A stretch of 64,000 nt of DNA from Zoroaster sp. YZ-2022 (lineage: Eukaryota > Echinodermata > Asteroidea > Forcipulatida > Zoroasteridae). Made by a program: the position numbers and the translations under genes. The DNA is taken from the NCBI GenBank assembly GCA_029582265.1, contig CM055816.1, positions 81,896,472-81,960,471 on the forward strand, given 5' to 3'. Positions 42,796 to 56,163 of this stretch are shown here, one piece after another (positions within the stretch are counted from its first letter, which is position 1; each line of letters starts with the position of its first letter). The notes under the pieces were generated by a model that ran no database searches, was not told the origin of the DNA, and worked only from the letters and a program-made list of their open reading frames with translations.

Positions 42796-44644
42796 TTAAT
42801 TTTGTCATATCATTTTTTTTTTTTACATGTCCATGTATGTATAGACAAACCCATTGGAAGTCCTGTACCAGTGTTTCCCACCATGTGTCACAAATAAGCT
42901 TTGCATTAATTTGTTTTACACGTTGCAGGCATTTCCGACCAATGATGTTATGTTGGCGCAAATATGAAAAAGCCAGCAAGGCCCGATGCCTTGCGTGTGC
43001 GTGAGCGTAAAAACACTGATATAGGACATACATTGTATATAATTGAATTAAAATGGATCAGTCTGTAAGTGTAACTTAGAACACTGAACTGTGACTTTTT
43101 AGGAACACTTACTTTTGGGGTATGCTGGGTTTAATTAATTCGCAGGGGTACTGGAGGCTTAACTTGTTGGAAGAAGTCTCCAGCTGTCGGCGGTGCTGGT
43201 TTGTTGACCTGGAGGCAGATGTAAAACTTCCAAATTTCACCGTTTCGTAGTCAACAAACGAGTCTAATCTTGGCATTCCTTGGAAAAAACAATCAATGGA
43301 AGTTCATTAGGAAAGGTTTGGCAACTAAAAGTTGACTTAATCAAACCTTTTGAAAAAACAAGTTTCTGGATTGCATTTGAATTAGACACTGTGTGTAGGA
43401 AATAGTGTTGTCAAATCACACATTAAGACCATGCACAGGAGTAGTTCACAATGCTTTGTTTACTCATTACCAAACTTGTATAGAAATGTACATGAGTATT
43501 GGGGGGTGCAGTGTTTTACATGTACAGTACAATGTATGTAGATTGGACTCGTAATTAGTCTTGTCTTCTTTCAACACCCATCTACATCTATACATGTGAA
43601 CAATTTCAAACATATTGGTCGTCTCTTTTTCAGTTTCAGCTTCAGACTACCACCTATTAACTATAAGACTGAAATCCTCCCAGTTTAATAGACATGTTTG
43701 GGAAAATTTTAAAAACCATTTACCGAAATCATCCTCATTTTTCTGTTTCCACCTTTTTTTGTTGATTCTCCCTTGTTTCACCCATCGGCAACCTCTTTAC
43801 CATGGCAAGGTAGTGCAGGTAGGAGGCACTGTTGCGCTGTGAAAAATGTAAAATCATATTCCTTACATCAGTTAAAAGATTGTTTTATTCCAAGAATATG
43901 TAAAATAACGTGTAAGCCCTAACCTGATGGAAATAAAGATGAATTACATGTTTGTTGTAATAAGCAGTTTTCACTAAAAGGATGTAAAGCAATTTGACTC
44001 GGTCTTTGATTACATTTTCTTGTTATTTTGGCAACCATGTTTTTTACTTCTACTGAAGGCTTGTGATCAGTACATTGATAAGAACAGACATTGAGGAATG
44101 CTTTGGAGGTATGTATAATCGCTGACTGATTTACAAGTGTGCACAAGTTAACCAATCGCATAACCAAAAATATTACCTTGCTAAGTTAAAAAAGTTAACT
44201 TTGATGGCTGTTGACAAAAACTTTAGTAATGAAAAATTTTCAGTGATACACATACATGTAGCAGGGTCGTCATAACGATTCATCTACTTACATCAATTTT
44301 GTGTTTGTACCAAAGATAGATGTCGACCCGTTTCAACCCTTTGGCATAGCAGTCAGTGACTGGACAGTCTGCCAGCTTCCTCTCATAGGTTTCTTTTTGC
44401 TTGTTTTTGGTTTGGTGATGGGCTCCCTTTAAATTAATCAAAATTTATTGACTTTTAATTATTAGGTTATTTAAAACTGGAGTTGTTAATAATTTAAACA
44501 ATTTTTCTATTTGCAGTTTTGTCTTCTAATTGTTATCATCCAGCAAACTAAAATTATCGTTTCTGAGTGGCCATGAACCATATGTTTTATTTTTATCACA
44601 GGATAAAATGCACAGTCAAGAGTACCATTATCCATTATGGCTGA

Positions 44645-44820
44645 ATTTCATGGAACTGCTTTAAAAGCATAATTTTTGGCTTAACAAGTTCCTTTTAAGT
44701 ATAAGCAGGAAACCAGTCATGTACATGTGATGGTATTTTGGCTGGTAACCTTGTTCTGGGAAGCAAATTTGCTTTGTGCTTATAGCTACTTTTTGTGCTA
44801 AAGCAGCTCTATGAAATTGG
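44645..44820. mobile_element. MITE-like element in zinc-finger gene region
   Basis: aatttcatggaactgcttta at the left is repeated inverted at the right as gctaaagcagctctatgaaa. The interior is AT-rich and non-coding. Probably a short non-autonomous transposon. Confidence 0.5.
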
Positions 44821-45929
44821 AAATGGATGGTAAAAAAAATAAAAAATAAATGCAGCTTTCTTCTAATGCTGCCTGTCAACGTTTTTCCAGGTAAGTTTTC
44901 AAGAGGAGGGCTTACATGTCGAGTATGTTTTGCAATTCAGGACTTCGAATTCGCAACTCAAAGTTCAGCTCATTTCTTAAATGCCACTGTTATTAGGTGG
45001 TCTGTGTATAATGGTCATTTTTTATTTGGAAACAATTAAATATATGATGATTCTACTTGTTTGGTGTGCTAACCTCCATAGATGTCCTCCTGTAATGTTT
45101 ACAGGAGATACACTTACGAGGGTGGTCTCTAAGATGGTCTTTTCATTGGTTGTGAAATGCTTTGCTGTGGTGGTCCCATCCAGTCATGGAATGGCTAAGG
45201 TAATAATAATAATAATAATGGACATTTATGTAGGTACTACATGTGTTGTGTTATGCAATTTGAATTAATTGGCTGTGTCCTCTTCTATCGTCATCCAAGA
45301 TCCAAGAAAACTAGACTTGGAAGTATGTTAATAGTTCTGAGAGTGATACCATAAAGCTACTTACTTTTGTCTCCCCCTCCCCAGCACATGCATTCGCTTC
45401 TTAGCATCAAGAATCTTGTGCATCTTCTTGAGGTGTTGGGCAAGGTGGATGTACTTTGATCCCTCTTTACAAAGTGGGCAAGTGTGAGCCACTCTCCTGG
45501 ACTGTTGATTAAATGAAACAGAGCAATCATAGGTATTATTTTGAACAGTTGTTTCTTATGACCTGAAAAGAAAAATTAAACATATGTGTAAAAATCATGT
45601 CAAAAATCAGAAAACTTATATTAGCTCCATTTAGCATACTTGGAAATGTTCTCAAAATTAATAAGACATGTTTATAAGTTACAGATTAAGTTACAGATTG
45701 AACTAAGAACCCATTTTGACTGCAAAGCTATGCCTGCGCAAGTACTGCGTGCGTCACGCGATAGTTTGATCAAACTCCTGGCATGATTGGTCCGTCAACC
45801 ACTTGGATGCATGTACCAAAAATATAGCGCTTGATGCAGCTCAAAGCTATAACATAAGTTGCCCGTAAAGATGGCATCTATCGGGAACTATCTACGTATA
45901 CAATGATTGGATGGTGCAGTATTAACAAT

Positions 45930-46034
45930 GTCACAATGTTAAAATAATTTTGGGCAATACTTTTCCAAAATATTTTATAATTATTATAAAATATTTTGGA
46001 AAAGTATTGCCCAAAATTATTTTAACATTGTGAC
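45930..46034. repeat. 105-bp near-perfect palindrome
   Basis: gtcacaatgttaaaataatt ... ccaaaatattttataa is followed by its inverse, with arms of about 50 bp around a tiny centre. It would form a cruciform or a hairpin RNA. No coding content. Confidence 0.85.
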
Positions 46035-46669
46035 ATCACACATTTTTAAAACAATAATATTATCATTATTTATCATTGGCAGCCCAACCTTGTAAAAAAT
46101 TATGGATCAAAATCTCATGTCACCAAAAAAAATGCATTCTGTTATTTTATTATTGACAATTGTGTGAAATATATTTTTACTTGTATGCTCTCTATAATTT
46201 ACTTTACAATGACAGCCAAATTCCTTATTACGTATATTTATTAATGAATGCCCAGGATATTATGAAAAAAAATGATTAAATTAAGATTTAACTACTTGTT
46301 TGTCCTTGTTTTCAGTTGGCTGGGATACATCCTCTTAATTTCATGTCGTCTTGAGCTGAACAAGAATTCTTCACCAGAATCTCCTTGGCAGTCTTGCTCT
46401 TCTTCATCTTGATTGTGTGTAATGTCCTCGTCATCACTTTTCTCATCCCCATCTGGTTTCCACTCATCGTCTTCGTCATCTTGTCCATCCTCATTTTCTT
46501 CTTCCTCCCCATCATTGATGTCGTCTATAACAACCTCCTCTCCAGCTTCTTCGTCATTGCCATCACACTCAATAACCTCTCTTTCTTCAACAAATCTTCC
46601 AGTTTCCTCTGCAGCCTTTCCAGTGGAACATGCGCCCCCATTGCTCATATTAAACAAGATTGAATATGC

Positions 46670-49600
46670 CTACAGAAAATGATCAGATTGTTTCAAGATA
46701 ACATAAATACTGTGATCTTTTAACACTAAATGGTTATTTACGTGTGGGTGTGGCCAAAATTTCAAATTCATCTGGACAGGTCAACTTGTTTTTCAAAAAC
46801 GTACAATATTTGATTTTTTGAAGTGATTTCCTGGACAAGCTGCTTACTATTCAGTTACTTTTCTGTATAAATTTAAATCACAGGGAGTAAAACAAAAACG
46901 AAAAAGTATTGGCATAACTCGAGCAAGATGACCTTTAACCTTTAAAGAAAGCCTTCTGATCAGTGATTTCCTGGACATGCTGCTTACTGTTCAGTTATTT
47001 TTTTCTGAGAGTGTAACAATTTAAATCACAGGGAGTAAAACAAAACTGAATGTAAATGATTAAGTTTTGATTCATAACCAGGTTACACTTTCACCATCAA
47101 GTGTTCTGTCTTTCTGAATAAATTATTTCCTTTGTGAGACAGCTAAAATCGATTCCTGAACATTCCATAACCAAATACAAGTTCAATCTGAAACCCTGGC
47201 TCCAAACTGGTACTTTGTATTTGGTCATACAATGTATTCATGGATTTGGCTGCTTTAATACATAGTACATGTACAAGTTAAAGTAGAAGACATTAGTTTT
47301 TGTTTAAAACTTTGCCAAGCCTTTTTGTTCTGGTATGTTCTTTGAATTTAAGTATGGGAATGTACTGTTTACAAGTGACCAAATGCACTAAGTGGGAGGC
47401 AAGAACTTTAACTTTTGTCAAATAAACTTACATCCTGTTGGTTGGCCATCCTGGAACAATCCTATCTATTAATAAGAAAACAAGAAAAACATTGCATTCA
47501 TAATAAAAAAGGGTTTCCAAGCAAAGATGTGGATTTAGACCTACATTTTCAAGTAACAAAAGAATTTAAAGCCTTCAAAGGAAGTGTTAATTAAATGTTT
47601 CCATTGAGGCCAGCATTGGGAGAGATTATCAGAAAATTTTCTAGAATTATGCAGGAACTTTGCCAATTAAATTTTTGTTTACATCTTTTAAAGTGTAAAC
47701 ATCCAAATGATAGTTTTTTTAAATTCTTTGTTTTTCGGAATAGAATAAAAAAATAATAAAAAAAGGGATTTCAAAGAGCTAGCAAGCAGTTTTTGTAGCA
47801 TTCCCATAAGTTATGTCTAACATCAGTCTGCATGACTGTAAGCATGGTAAGACATCACTTATAATAAAAATGTTGTAGTTGTCGTAATGGTAACACCAAA
47901 CAGTAACTGATTTTTTAAATCCTTATTTTACATTTTAAAAACTAAAAAAGAAGAAAATGCTATACTTGCAAATAACTACATTAATATATGTTATGATTTT
48001 TAATTAAAATATTTTCAATCAGTAATAGGGAACAAACAAGTGTGTTAAGCACTGTATACTCAGTACTTTCCCCGAGTCCTGTGTCTTTAACGGTGATTTT
48101 ATTTACAATGTGCCCTCAGTTGTCACGGTGGAACGAGAACATTTCAATTTCGGCCCATTGGTGTAACTTTGAATTATGTAATACTGTGTGTTTAACATCA
48201 CTCCTGAATTCCAAATACCCTTTTGTTCTCCTATCAATGAATGTAAAGATGTTTGATTTTTTAATTCTGATGATGAATTTTAATCTATGGTACACAGTAC
48301 AGCAAAACTAAAAATGTATTACTACATACAAATGTTGACTGGTTCTGGCAAAACCTAACCTTTGACCCAATTCAAAAGTGAGATTTTGATAGTTTTCCCA
48401 ACATCGTTTCAGATAATTAAAAAAAAAAAAAACCTGTAATCGTCATTTTATAATTTTCTTACAAGATATTATTTAAAGTAATTTTTAATTAATTATATTG
48501 TAATTAACATTTTTTGTCACTGCATGTTATTGTGATTGTAAGTTATTTTACAAGGGTTGTTATTTCATTTTGTAATTGTTTGTAAATTGTTTGATCAAAC
48601 ATGTGTATAATAAGTCACAACATGTTCATCAGTCACTATAAATAATATAATTATCATTGTTTTCAGTGTTTTAACTTAAACCACAAATTTTGTTAAATGT
48701 TGTGAAAATTACATGACTATATGCTGCACACAAAAAAATAATAAAAATCAAGCAACTTTTGTTCATATCAGGTTTATTATTGTGCTAATTTTAGTATGGA
48801 ATTTTGGAATTCAAACTGTCCATTTGACATTTTATCAACCAAAAAAAAATTGTGATATATTTCTTTTTTCCATGCTCTGACCATTTTCAGCTTTGTTTTT
48901 GTTACCACAAAAAGGACTTGATTGTGTATTCCCACCGTGCAAAATTAGTTTCATAAAATCCTACTACTGCACAAAACAGAACTCAAAAGCTTTTACAAGA
49001 ATAAACTTTTTCTGTTATGTCTTAATTTTTATAAATGTGTTTTATTGACATATTTAAAATTAATTCTGTCAAAGATTTGTGATAGTACAAGAAATACCCC
49101 CTTCCCCCAAAAATGGGAAAATAGGAAAGGTATTGTTGTTGTCATTGTCCTCGATCAAGATGACCTTTAACATTGAAAGAAAGCCTTATATTCGACGCAA
49201 AACAATTGTTTTTTTTTACATATTTTAAAGCGAATTTGTATAAATGTGACGTCTCTACACAATTCAGACGAACTTTAGACTCTAGACGAGACGTTGACAA
49301 GACTTGACCCTTGACCATATCGTGTATTTTTGTTGATACACAGTTTGTTGGAAACACGCCAACTGTGCGCTGCTACTTAGATGTTGTTGCAATGCAGGCG
49401 AGCAGTCGATCAAGCAAACCGACCACACACATTCGTATGTCTGCACCTTCCCAAATGTTGTAGAAAGTGACTGATTAGCATGATGTGTCACATAATCTTG
49501 TTGTTTTCTTACAACTGTCCACCTGTAACATGAGATGCAGAACTGAAAATAGATGGCTGTGAATGTAATGACTGTGATGTTAAGCATGCATACATACATA

Positions 49601-50700
49601 CGGTTTAACCCAATTTGTAAATATTTAAGACATCGCACCATGTATATACTTCAACATATTAAAGATAACAATCTTGAGATTTTCACAGATATTTCAAGTC
49701 ATTTGTGAAGTTTTTTTCCAAACTGATTTAGTTATACGTAAAATGAATACAGTAAATAGTGCACTGATTAATATTTTTAACAGGTGTGTTATGTAAATAT
49801 ACCAATGGACAATACTGTGTACATGTTAACTGAATTTAATCTGTAAATTTAAAACACAAGTATTAGTAAATTTAAAGGATTTTTTATTGTCAGCTTTCAA
49901 ACATGTTGGTCCTCAAGAGAATTAATTCAGTACAATGTACTTATTTTGTTTTTAGCGATAATTTTACTCATCTGTTTAGACAAACTATTTAATAAATGTT
50001 AAATATGCTTAGAATTATTAAATTGTTATTACGTGTAGTTACAGTGTAGACCACAAATGTAGTGTGTTTGTGTGCTACAATTCAACATCTTTGCAATACA
50101 TATTATGTGGGGTGTCTTTTTTATTTTGTTATTTATAGAGTTGCCCCACTTTTTTTTTTCTTCTTTTTTTTGGGGGGGGGGGGGGAGGCAACGGAAAACC
50201 ATGAATTTTGTTCTCAAATGTTCACATGTTCACTTTGCACAGGTGTCTCTTTCTCTGCATTTGGTTGGCTCCAAATTGATAATGAATATTGCATTTTGTG
50301 ACCAGTGCCTCAGTTTCAAAAGTATGAACATTTAAAAAGGATAGCTTTTCAGTATCACTTGCCATGTAAATGAATTTATTTGACTTAAAATAAAACTCTT
50401 AACCATTGATTTTGAACAAAACATGACAGTTTGTATTAAATTTTTTATTCATTAAGTCTTCTTCGTGTGTTAATTAAATGCACTTCTTACAATGGGACCC
50501 CATGGGGAAACCCATGGGAGTTTTCCATAAGGGGATGCACCCACATTTGGATGTAATGTAAACAGATCAGTCTCTTAAAAGTTATATTTTTTAGTTTGTT
50601 TAAAAATGGCTAAAGTTCTCCCATTATATAAATTATTTTTTTCAAAATCCTACCACATACATGGAAATATTAAATCCTCTTTAAATATAGAAAATTCTTT
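46670..50700. other. Long stretch with one possible micro-exon
   Basis: No clear gene. A 19-base minus-strand piece (47432-47450) between gttccag and gtaagttt encodes DGQPTG, recalling the DQP micro-exons at 50.8-51.2 kb. Two related AT-rich patches share gatgacctttaac and gaaagcctt (about 46925 and 49155). Homopolymer runs (G11 at about 50172, C at about 50730) are noted. Confidence 0.35.
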
Positions 50701-50835
50701 AGACCCTCTGTATTGTCCGTAGTGCATTCAACCCCCCCCCCCCCCTTTATAACTGCAAGGTTGATCATGCCAGACAAAAATACTCAGGATTTTGTTCATA
50801 TCTATCAGGATTTTGTTCCTAATGGCTTATCTTAC

Positions 50836-51204
50836 CTGGAGTTGTTGTTGCTGTTGTTTGGATACAGTCGGTATTTTACTGTGAGGTTGATCCTGCTAGA
50901 CAAAAATCATAATTGGGGATTAATTTACATATAGGTAGTGTGTTAAGGCATTAATGTTAATCAAATATCTTACCGTACCTGTAGTTGTTGATTGGATGTG
51001 GTCAGGTTTTGACTACGAGGTTGATCATGCTGGATGAAAATCATAATCAGGGATTAATTTTTGTTCCTGTCTCTTGATTGTGGTAATATTGAAAGCATCT
51101 TGGCAGTCTTGTGTATTTACAGATAGTGTGTTAAGGTATTTAAAAAACATTCAAATTCTGCCGACATTTCCACTTACCCAGTGACTGCATCCAGGTTGAT
51201 CTTC
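50836..51204 (-). CDS. Array of duplicated DQP micro-exons
   Basis: Three small minus-strand exons are flanked by good acceptors (ctttag, catccag, gtctag) and GT donors: 51178-51204 (27 nt, EDQPGCSHW), 50979-51029 (51 nt, HDQPRSQNLTTSNQQLQ) and 50836-50895 (60 nt, QDQPHSKIPTVSKQQQQQLQ). All are multiples of three, so each can be skipped without frame loss. A fourth unit at about 50745-50765 has lost its acceptor (tgg instead of tag). The intervening introns are also similar, so the units arose by tandem duplication. They may be 5' exons of the zinc-finger gene at 43-47 kb; host gene not proved. Confidence 0.45.
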
Positions 51205-51844
51205 CTAAAGAAAAAAAACATACACCATGTGGTAAAAAGACGGGCGTTTTCTTTTATTTAGTTGCATGTGATGCACCCACAGTTGGATGTAATGTAAACA
51301 CAGATCAGTCTCTTAAAAGTTATATAAACAAAATGGAGCATAAACTTATCTTAACAATGGTAGGAGGGATGGGGTGGATTATTGACATTTAGCTGGTGAG
51401 GGCATTGGGTGTTGCTAATTGGTTGAGACAAGTGACTTTAGTCCCTGTATAAGGTCCCTTTTGCAAAACGCCATGTACATTTACACTCGTTTTTAAGGAT
51501 GTTATGTCAAGGAAAGTCTGATTTAAAAAAAAAAAAAATATTCATGAATTAGCTATGGGGATCTCTGTAGCGCTACTTACTTTAGAGGCTGTGTTTAATC
51601 ACATGTATCTCACAATGGTTTGTTACTACAACGATTTATGCTGCAAAAAAGCAGAATTCTAATCCACGTTGTAACAGATTCCTAACAACTTGGGTCTCAT
51701 TTGCAGGGTGCACTGACTTTTCTTGTGTACAACACTATAAGAATTGTAAACATGATTGTCTTACTAATATTATGTTGTTTATGTTCCGCCAGGCCAACAT
51801 CTTGTTTCTCAAGCCCTGCGTGGCAACATAATATGATCGCTGAG

Positions 51845-51875
51845 TTGATGGCTCATGAGCCATCAACTCGACCAC
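51845..51875. repeat. Perfect 26-bp palindrome
   Basis: gttgatggctcatgagccatcaac and one more pair form a perfect dyad. Possible binding site or cruciform; role unknown. Confidence 0.6.
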
Positions 51876-52418
51876 ATTGTCAGCTTCGGCTGTTGAGAGC
51901 CCTCGAACTGCCTGGATGGGTGAAAAAAAATACCATGCGCAGACTGATTAAAAATATAAGGTATTCATTATTTGATATACATATACATTTTTTTCCCTTA
52001 TATTCATCATCACACAAGTTGAGTGTGCAAAGTGCTACACACCATAATAATAAGTGTTCAATAATTAATAAAAGTTTGTCATTCGTTAATTTATTTGATT
52101 TAAAAAAATCATTGAGGCTCTGGCAGATGATTATAATTGGAACAGCAAAGGCAAGTTCATGTACCTGTGCAGAAGACTGCTCAAATTTAATAAGAGGGCA
52201 CCGCTGATATCTGGGCGACAAACGGTTGTGCGCGTGCGCTACTTTCACAGTGGGAAATAGCGCCCTCTTGCGGCAATTTCACGGCGCGTCTGGAAGGTCA
52301 AACTATTGTTCAAAAAATGCCGTTGGCATCGGGTTGTAGAATATCATTCATAAACAAATTAGACTCATGAATATTCAATAAAGGTCATAGAAGGACCGTT
52401 TGGGGTTGTCAGTTGAAC

Positions 52419-52675
52419 ATGGCGGCGTCTCACGGACAACTTGTTGACATTTTTAACGTGAAATTCATCGTCAAAATGCATCGATATTTTGATGCAATCG
52501 CTGCAATTCTTCCTGGTTTTTTCTTCCATAGATTTTGGAGCTCATTCTCGGCATTTTTTCTAACCTTTCATGACTTGATGGGTCAACATTTCAACGATAT
52601 AAGTGGAGATAAACTCGTGGAGAATAGTTCTACACAAACGGCTTGTGAGCAAACCGCTGCAGTTTTAAATGGCAG
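52419..52675 (+). CDS. Likely first coding exon of an unknown gene
   Basis: ATGGCGGCG at 52419 opens a frame of 85 codons (MAASHGQLVDIFNVKFIVKM, with a hydrophobic FDAIAAILPGFFFHRFW segment) ending in phase 2 at ggcag|gtattt. The GC-richer start region and the ATG context fit a first exon, facing away from the RAG1-like gene with roughly 0.85 kb between them. The segment FDAIAAILPGFFF could be a membrane helix. No family recognised, and no second exon found. Confidence 0.4.
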
Positions 52676-53528
52676 GTATTTCAAAAGTGGTCTTCATTTC
52701 GACCGCACATCGTTATTTTTAGCCGTTTAGTTTTGAAACTTGTCCAATTGCCACAAAAAAGCAGGCATTGGTCGATTTATATTATATTTGAAGTACTTTA
52801 TTAACTTAAATATGATTTAAATTTCAATTAATTTCATGTTAAATGAGTTGGGCTAGTGCAGGGCTCGAATTTGGGGGGGAAAAAAATCACAAGACCACAG
52901 GGCTTGTAGCTAAGAATTTTTTACTGGACCGGAACATTTTTTACAAGACTGAAGTCACACTCACACGAGAAGAAAAAACGCACATGTGTGACGCATGGTG
53001 CATAAAAGTCGGTCCTCCTGGTTCACCTGTACTCATTCCTCAATCATTTTAACTTAACATATTTACTATTTAGGCCTACGCGAATAGAAAGAAAAATTCA
53101 TACAGTTTATTTTCTGTATCTTTTATTCTGTATCTTTTATTCGCTCACTGCAAAGAAAAGGTAGTCTCTCAGCTTCCAACATATTTTGGCCGACAGACTT
53201 CTTAGCAATTGCTCTGCTTGCTTGTTCATTCTCCATTATTATGTTGTATTGTCGCAACCACCTGAAAAAATAATTGCAGTAAAACATGATCAGCCTCATA
53301 TGTTGGCCAACTCTAAGCACAACACTATGGTCTTGTGTGTGGTCCAGAACTCTTACCCTCCCCCCTTGAGATAAAAAAAATGCACAATTGAGTTACATCA
53401 AAAGGCCCCCCGAATTATTTCTTTGCCCCTGCTTGCCACGCCCCCCCCCCAAATAAAAATGTCTAGTTACGCCAAAGATTTGTTGGTTTGCTTATTTTGA
53501 AATTTTTAGCTAACTGGGAATATATTTC

Positions 53529-54935
53529 TTACAATTTCAGCTCTCGAAGACCAGCCCAAGAAAGCCCCAAATCTGCTTTCAGTGCTAGCTCATGTAGTGC
53601 AGGGATATGTGTCTTCATCTGCAGTCGTCCGAGCAGATCTTGGAGGGATTTCTTGGAGCCTGACGTTTTGATGAGATGACCCAGTTGAATAGTAGATTGG
53701 CCATCACTGATTTCACACAGATTCTCCTTCAACAACTTGGTTCGACGTTGGATAGTTCTTCTGTTAACCTCGGAGCTTGACTTTTGTGCAAGAGGGACAC
53801 GCTTAACACACATAGCCTGTGTAAAAATCGTTTAAATTTGTTTAATTTTATGCTCTGGACAACATGTGACCATCTAAAGACCATGTCAGCCTTGCTTAAA
53901 ATGAGTGCACTTTTCCATACATACCAGGACGCTTCACGCAGGCAAGATTCTATGACGTTATGTTTGAACGAACTGTGATGTCATAGGTGACATGATCTAC
54001 ACTTGGAAATTCTTTATTAAATCATTAAAATGATTATAAAAATGACTCACTGCGCCTTTGGTTGCAAGTCGCACTGTTGTTCCTTGTGTCTCGTTCAAGC
54101 ATGTCTTCAGGAGATGTGAAGTCAGCTGTTGTCCAACTTTTCCCAGGGGGGCCACGTTACCTTCTAGAATTTCTCTGTAGATTTTGTCATCCACGGTTGA
54201 TGATTCAGCGTTGGAGCAGTCATGGTCAGTTGTATTGCTCATCCAGCTACTCCTCTTACATAATTTACATTTGACCCTAGCTCTTCGTAGTATATCCATG
54301 AAGTATTGTTTGGGGGGAGTTATTTCTTTGAGATTTATGTTTTGTTTGCATGTTTGGCAAATTATTGAACAGGACGCAGTAATACTGAATTCATTCTGAA
54401 GGCATGACAAGCAAAATACATGTTCACATGAAGTTTCGACTGGTTGAGATAAAAGTGTATTGCAGAGCTTGCAAACAAAAGATGGATCATCACAAGTGAA
54501 TTTATCTTTTGGAAATGAGACGGTTTTTTGGAACAATGTCTCAAATCGAGCTGTTACTTCACTTTTGTTATTATGTTCAATTTCAACAAGTTCATTCACT
54601 CTTGCAAACTTTGCTTTTTTGGGCTTGCGTCCGCCCTTGTCCTGTGTCACTTTTGAACAAACATCGCAGGGTCCTCTCTCAGGATGTGCACTCCAATCAT
54701 TTGGCATTTGACGGGGGATTGGTAGAAATAAATTTGAATAGCACAGGTGGCAGATACATGGAGGATGGCGATGGGATTCATCAAACGACACGTCAATATT
54801 ATTCTTTGCTTTGATTTTATCGGTGTACATGGAACATTTCTTGACTGGTTTGTTTTTGTTTCGCTGTTGAAATTTCTGCACACGATTTCCACAAACTCTG
54901 CACAATTTATCTAAATTTTCCTTGTGGCTATCCAT
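53529..54935 (-). CDS. RAG1-like N-terminal protein (RING and zinc motifs)
   Basis: Exon 1 (54051-54935, 295 codons, ATG at 54935) ends in phase 0 at gtgagt. Exon 2 (53816 down to 53529) begins after ttacacag in the same phase. Together about 390 residues. LCRVCGNRV (11-19), NIDVSFDESHRHPPCICHLC (46-65) and PCDVC (89-93) match the RAG1 zinc-binding region. The C3HC4 RING (C155-C196: CKLC, VETSCEHVFCLSCLQ, CQTC) is followed by DILRRARVKCKLC, as in RAG1. Exon 2 (LRELKL end) resembles the start of the DNA-binding core. No DDE catalytic core is seen downstream to 51 kb. Exon 2 can end at the TAA (53529) or splice at gtaaga (53532). In RAG1 this part acts as a ubiquitin ligase and regulates recombination; here the role is unknown. 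Confidence 0.82.
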
Positions 54936-56163
54936 TGTTGTGACATAGGTGAAACCAGTCGAGGACTGAAAAAAAAATGGACAGAGATACTTTGAGTGAT
55001 TTTGATTTAAAGTAGGTTGTACATTTTAATAGGCCTAAGATATAAAAATGTATACATACTGTATTGAGGTTTGCTGTGAAACCTAGCTACTGAGATGGCT
55101 TCACAAAAATGGGGGGGGGGGGGGGGTTAAATCTTGAGAAAAGTTTGTTTTATATTGACCTACAATTTGTTACCCCCTCAAGATAAAAACGTTTTTTTTA
55201 AATAATGTAGGAAAAGGGAAACCACTTACTAGGCCAATATGAATTTTTTAGTACTTGATTCAGTGTAATTTTAATCAATCTCGTTTTAATTTAATCCATT
55301 GTCATGAACTTGATGTAAATAAATAAAATTGTGTAGGCCTAATTAAAAAATGTAAAAATAAATGATTGCATGTAAAATAAAAAAACTGCTTTGTTTTTTT
55401 CACTTAGGAATTGTCATATCTTTCTTATTTATAGAAGCCTATATTGTACCAAGCTTGGTTAACAAAGTCCATGAACAAAGTAGGCCTTCATCATTGAAAA
55501 TGTGTAACTTCTTGCAGACCCGACATCGCCAATTCATATGCGTGTGTACATACATAGATGCATACATGTACGTAGTGTTTGACCTACGTGACCCTACATT
55601 TCTTGTATTTGAGACCATGAAACTGACCGGGGAATCCCACGGTTTTATAAAAACATACAAACTTTGCTCTTTTAAAACTATAAACATTTAATAGAAAAAC
55701 GTTTAAATCTTACTTTCTAAATGCTACAGACAAGTCATCTTCATAGAGAAAATTCTACTTGAAAACAGATTGCTGGAATCAAAAATCGGCCACCAATTTC
55801 CCATTGTTTCGCGCCTTCCGGTCGCTGTTTTATTTCAAGTTTATACAAAACTTACAGCCCATACTGACAGCCGCCTACTATTGGTTAAATCTCCCATTTT
55901 GATGAATATTCATTAGCAGGAAAAGGTTTTTTATGAATGAGGTCCCCGCGAAAAATGTGCGAGGTCACTTGGTAATGAATATGTATTTTGTATTGACCCC
56001 GGATTTTTCTTGCGCGTGCGCACAAACCGCATGTCGCCTGCAGAGCATTTTATACAGCGGTGAGGGATGTGCAATGTGCATGAGACACAAAATTAATCAA
56101 AATAAGCTGTATTTCATCTGTTTTAAAAGTTGGTTTTGCCTATTATAAAATAAGTGGTTATAT
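54936..56163. other. Intergenic region between RAG1-like and recombinase-like genes
   Basis: No gene recognised. It contains a G-run (about 55110-55125) and an AT-rich middle. It should hold the RAG1-like promoter (minus strand); no TATA box is evident near 54.95-55.1 kb. Confidence 0.4.

Larger units (their letters stand above)
43113..46669 (-). pseudogene. C2H2 zinc-finger gene remnant, paralogue of the 56-64 kb gene
   Basis: Four minus-strand exons are readable. 46292-46669 is a very acidic exon (EEVVIDDINDGEEEENEDGQ). 45365-45501 is finger 1 (CPLCKEGSKYIHLAQHLKKM, then H). 44292-44426 is finger 2 (CPVTDCYAKGLKRVDIYL), whose first His is replaced by Tyr. 43113-43278 is an open exon (RLDSFVDYETVKFGSFTSAS). 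Fingers 1 and 2 correspond exon for exon to 63475-63605 and 62450-62576. The finger 1 to finger 2 junction is out of phase as I read it, and no core-binding or recombinase-like exons follow. Downstream lies the piggyBac remnant, so the gene is probably a truncated copy. Confidence 0.55.

Noticed and set aside
46385..46682. Hydrophobic and serine-rich + strand frames
   Set aside because: Antisense shadows of the Glu/Asp codon runs in the acidic exon.
51701..52207. 168-codon + strand frame
   Set aside because: Mixed composition, contains a 26-bp palindrome, no homology recognised, and no supporting splice sites.
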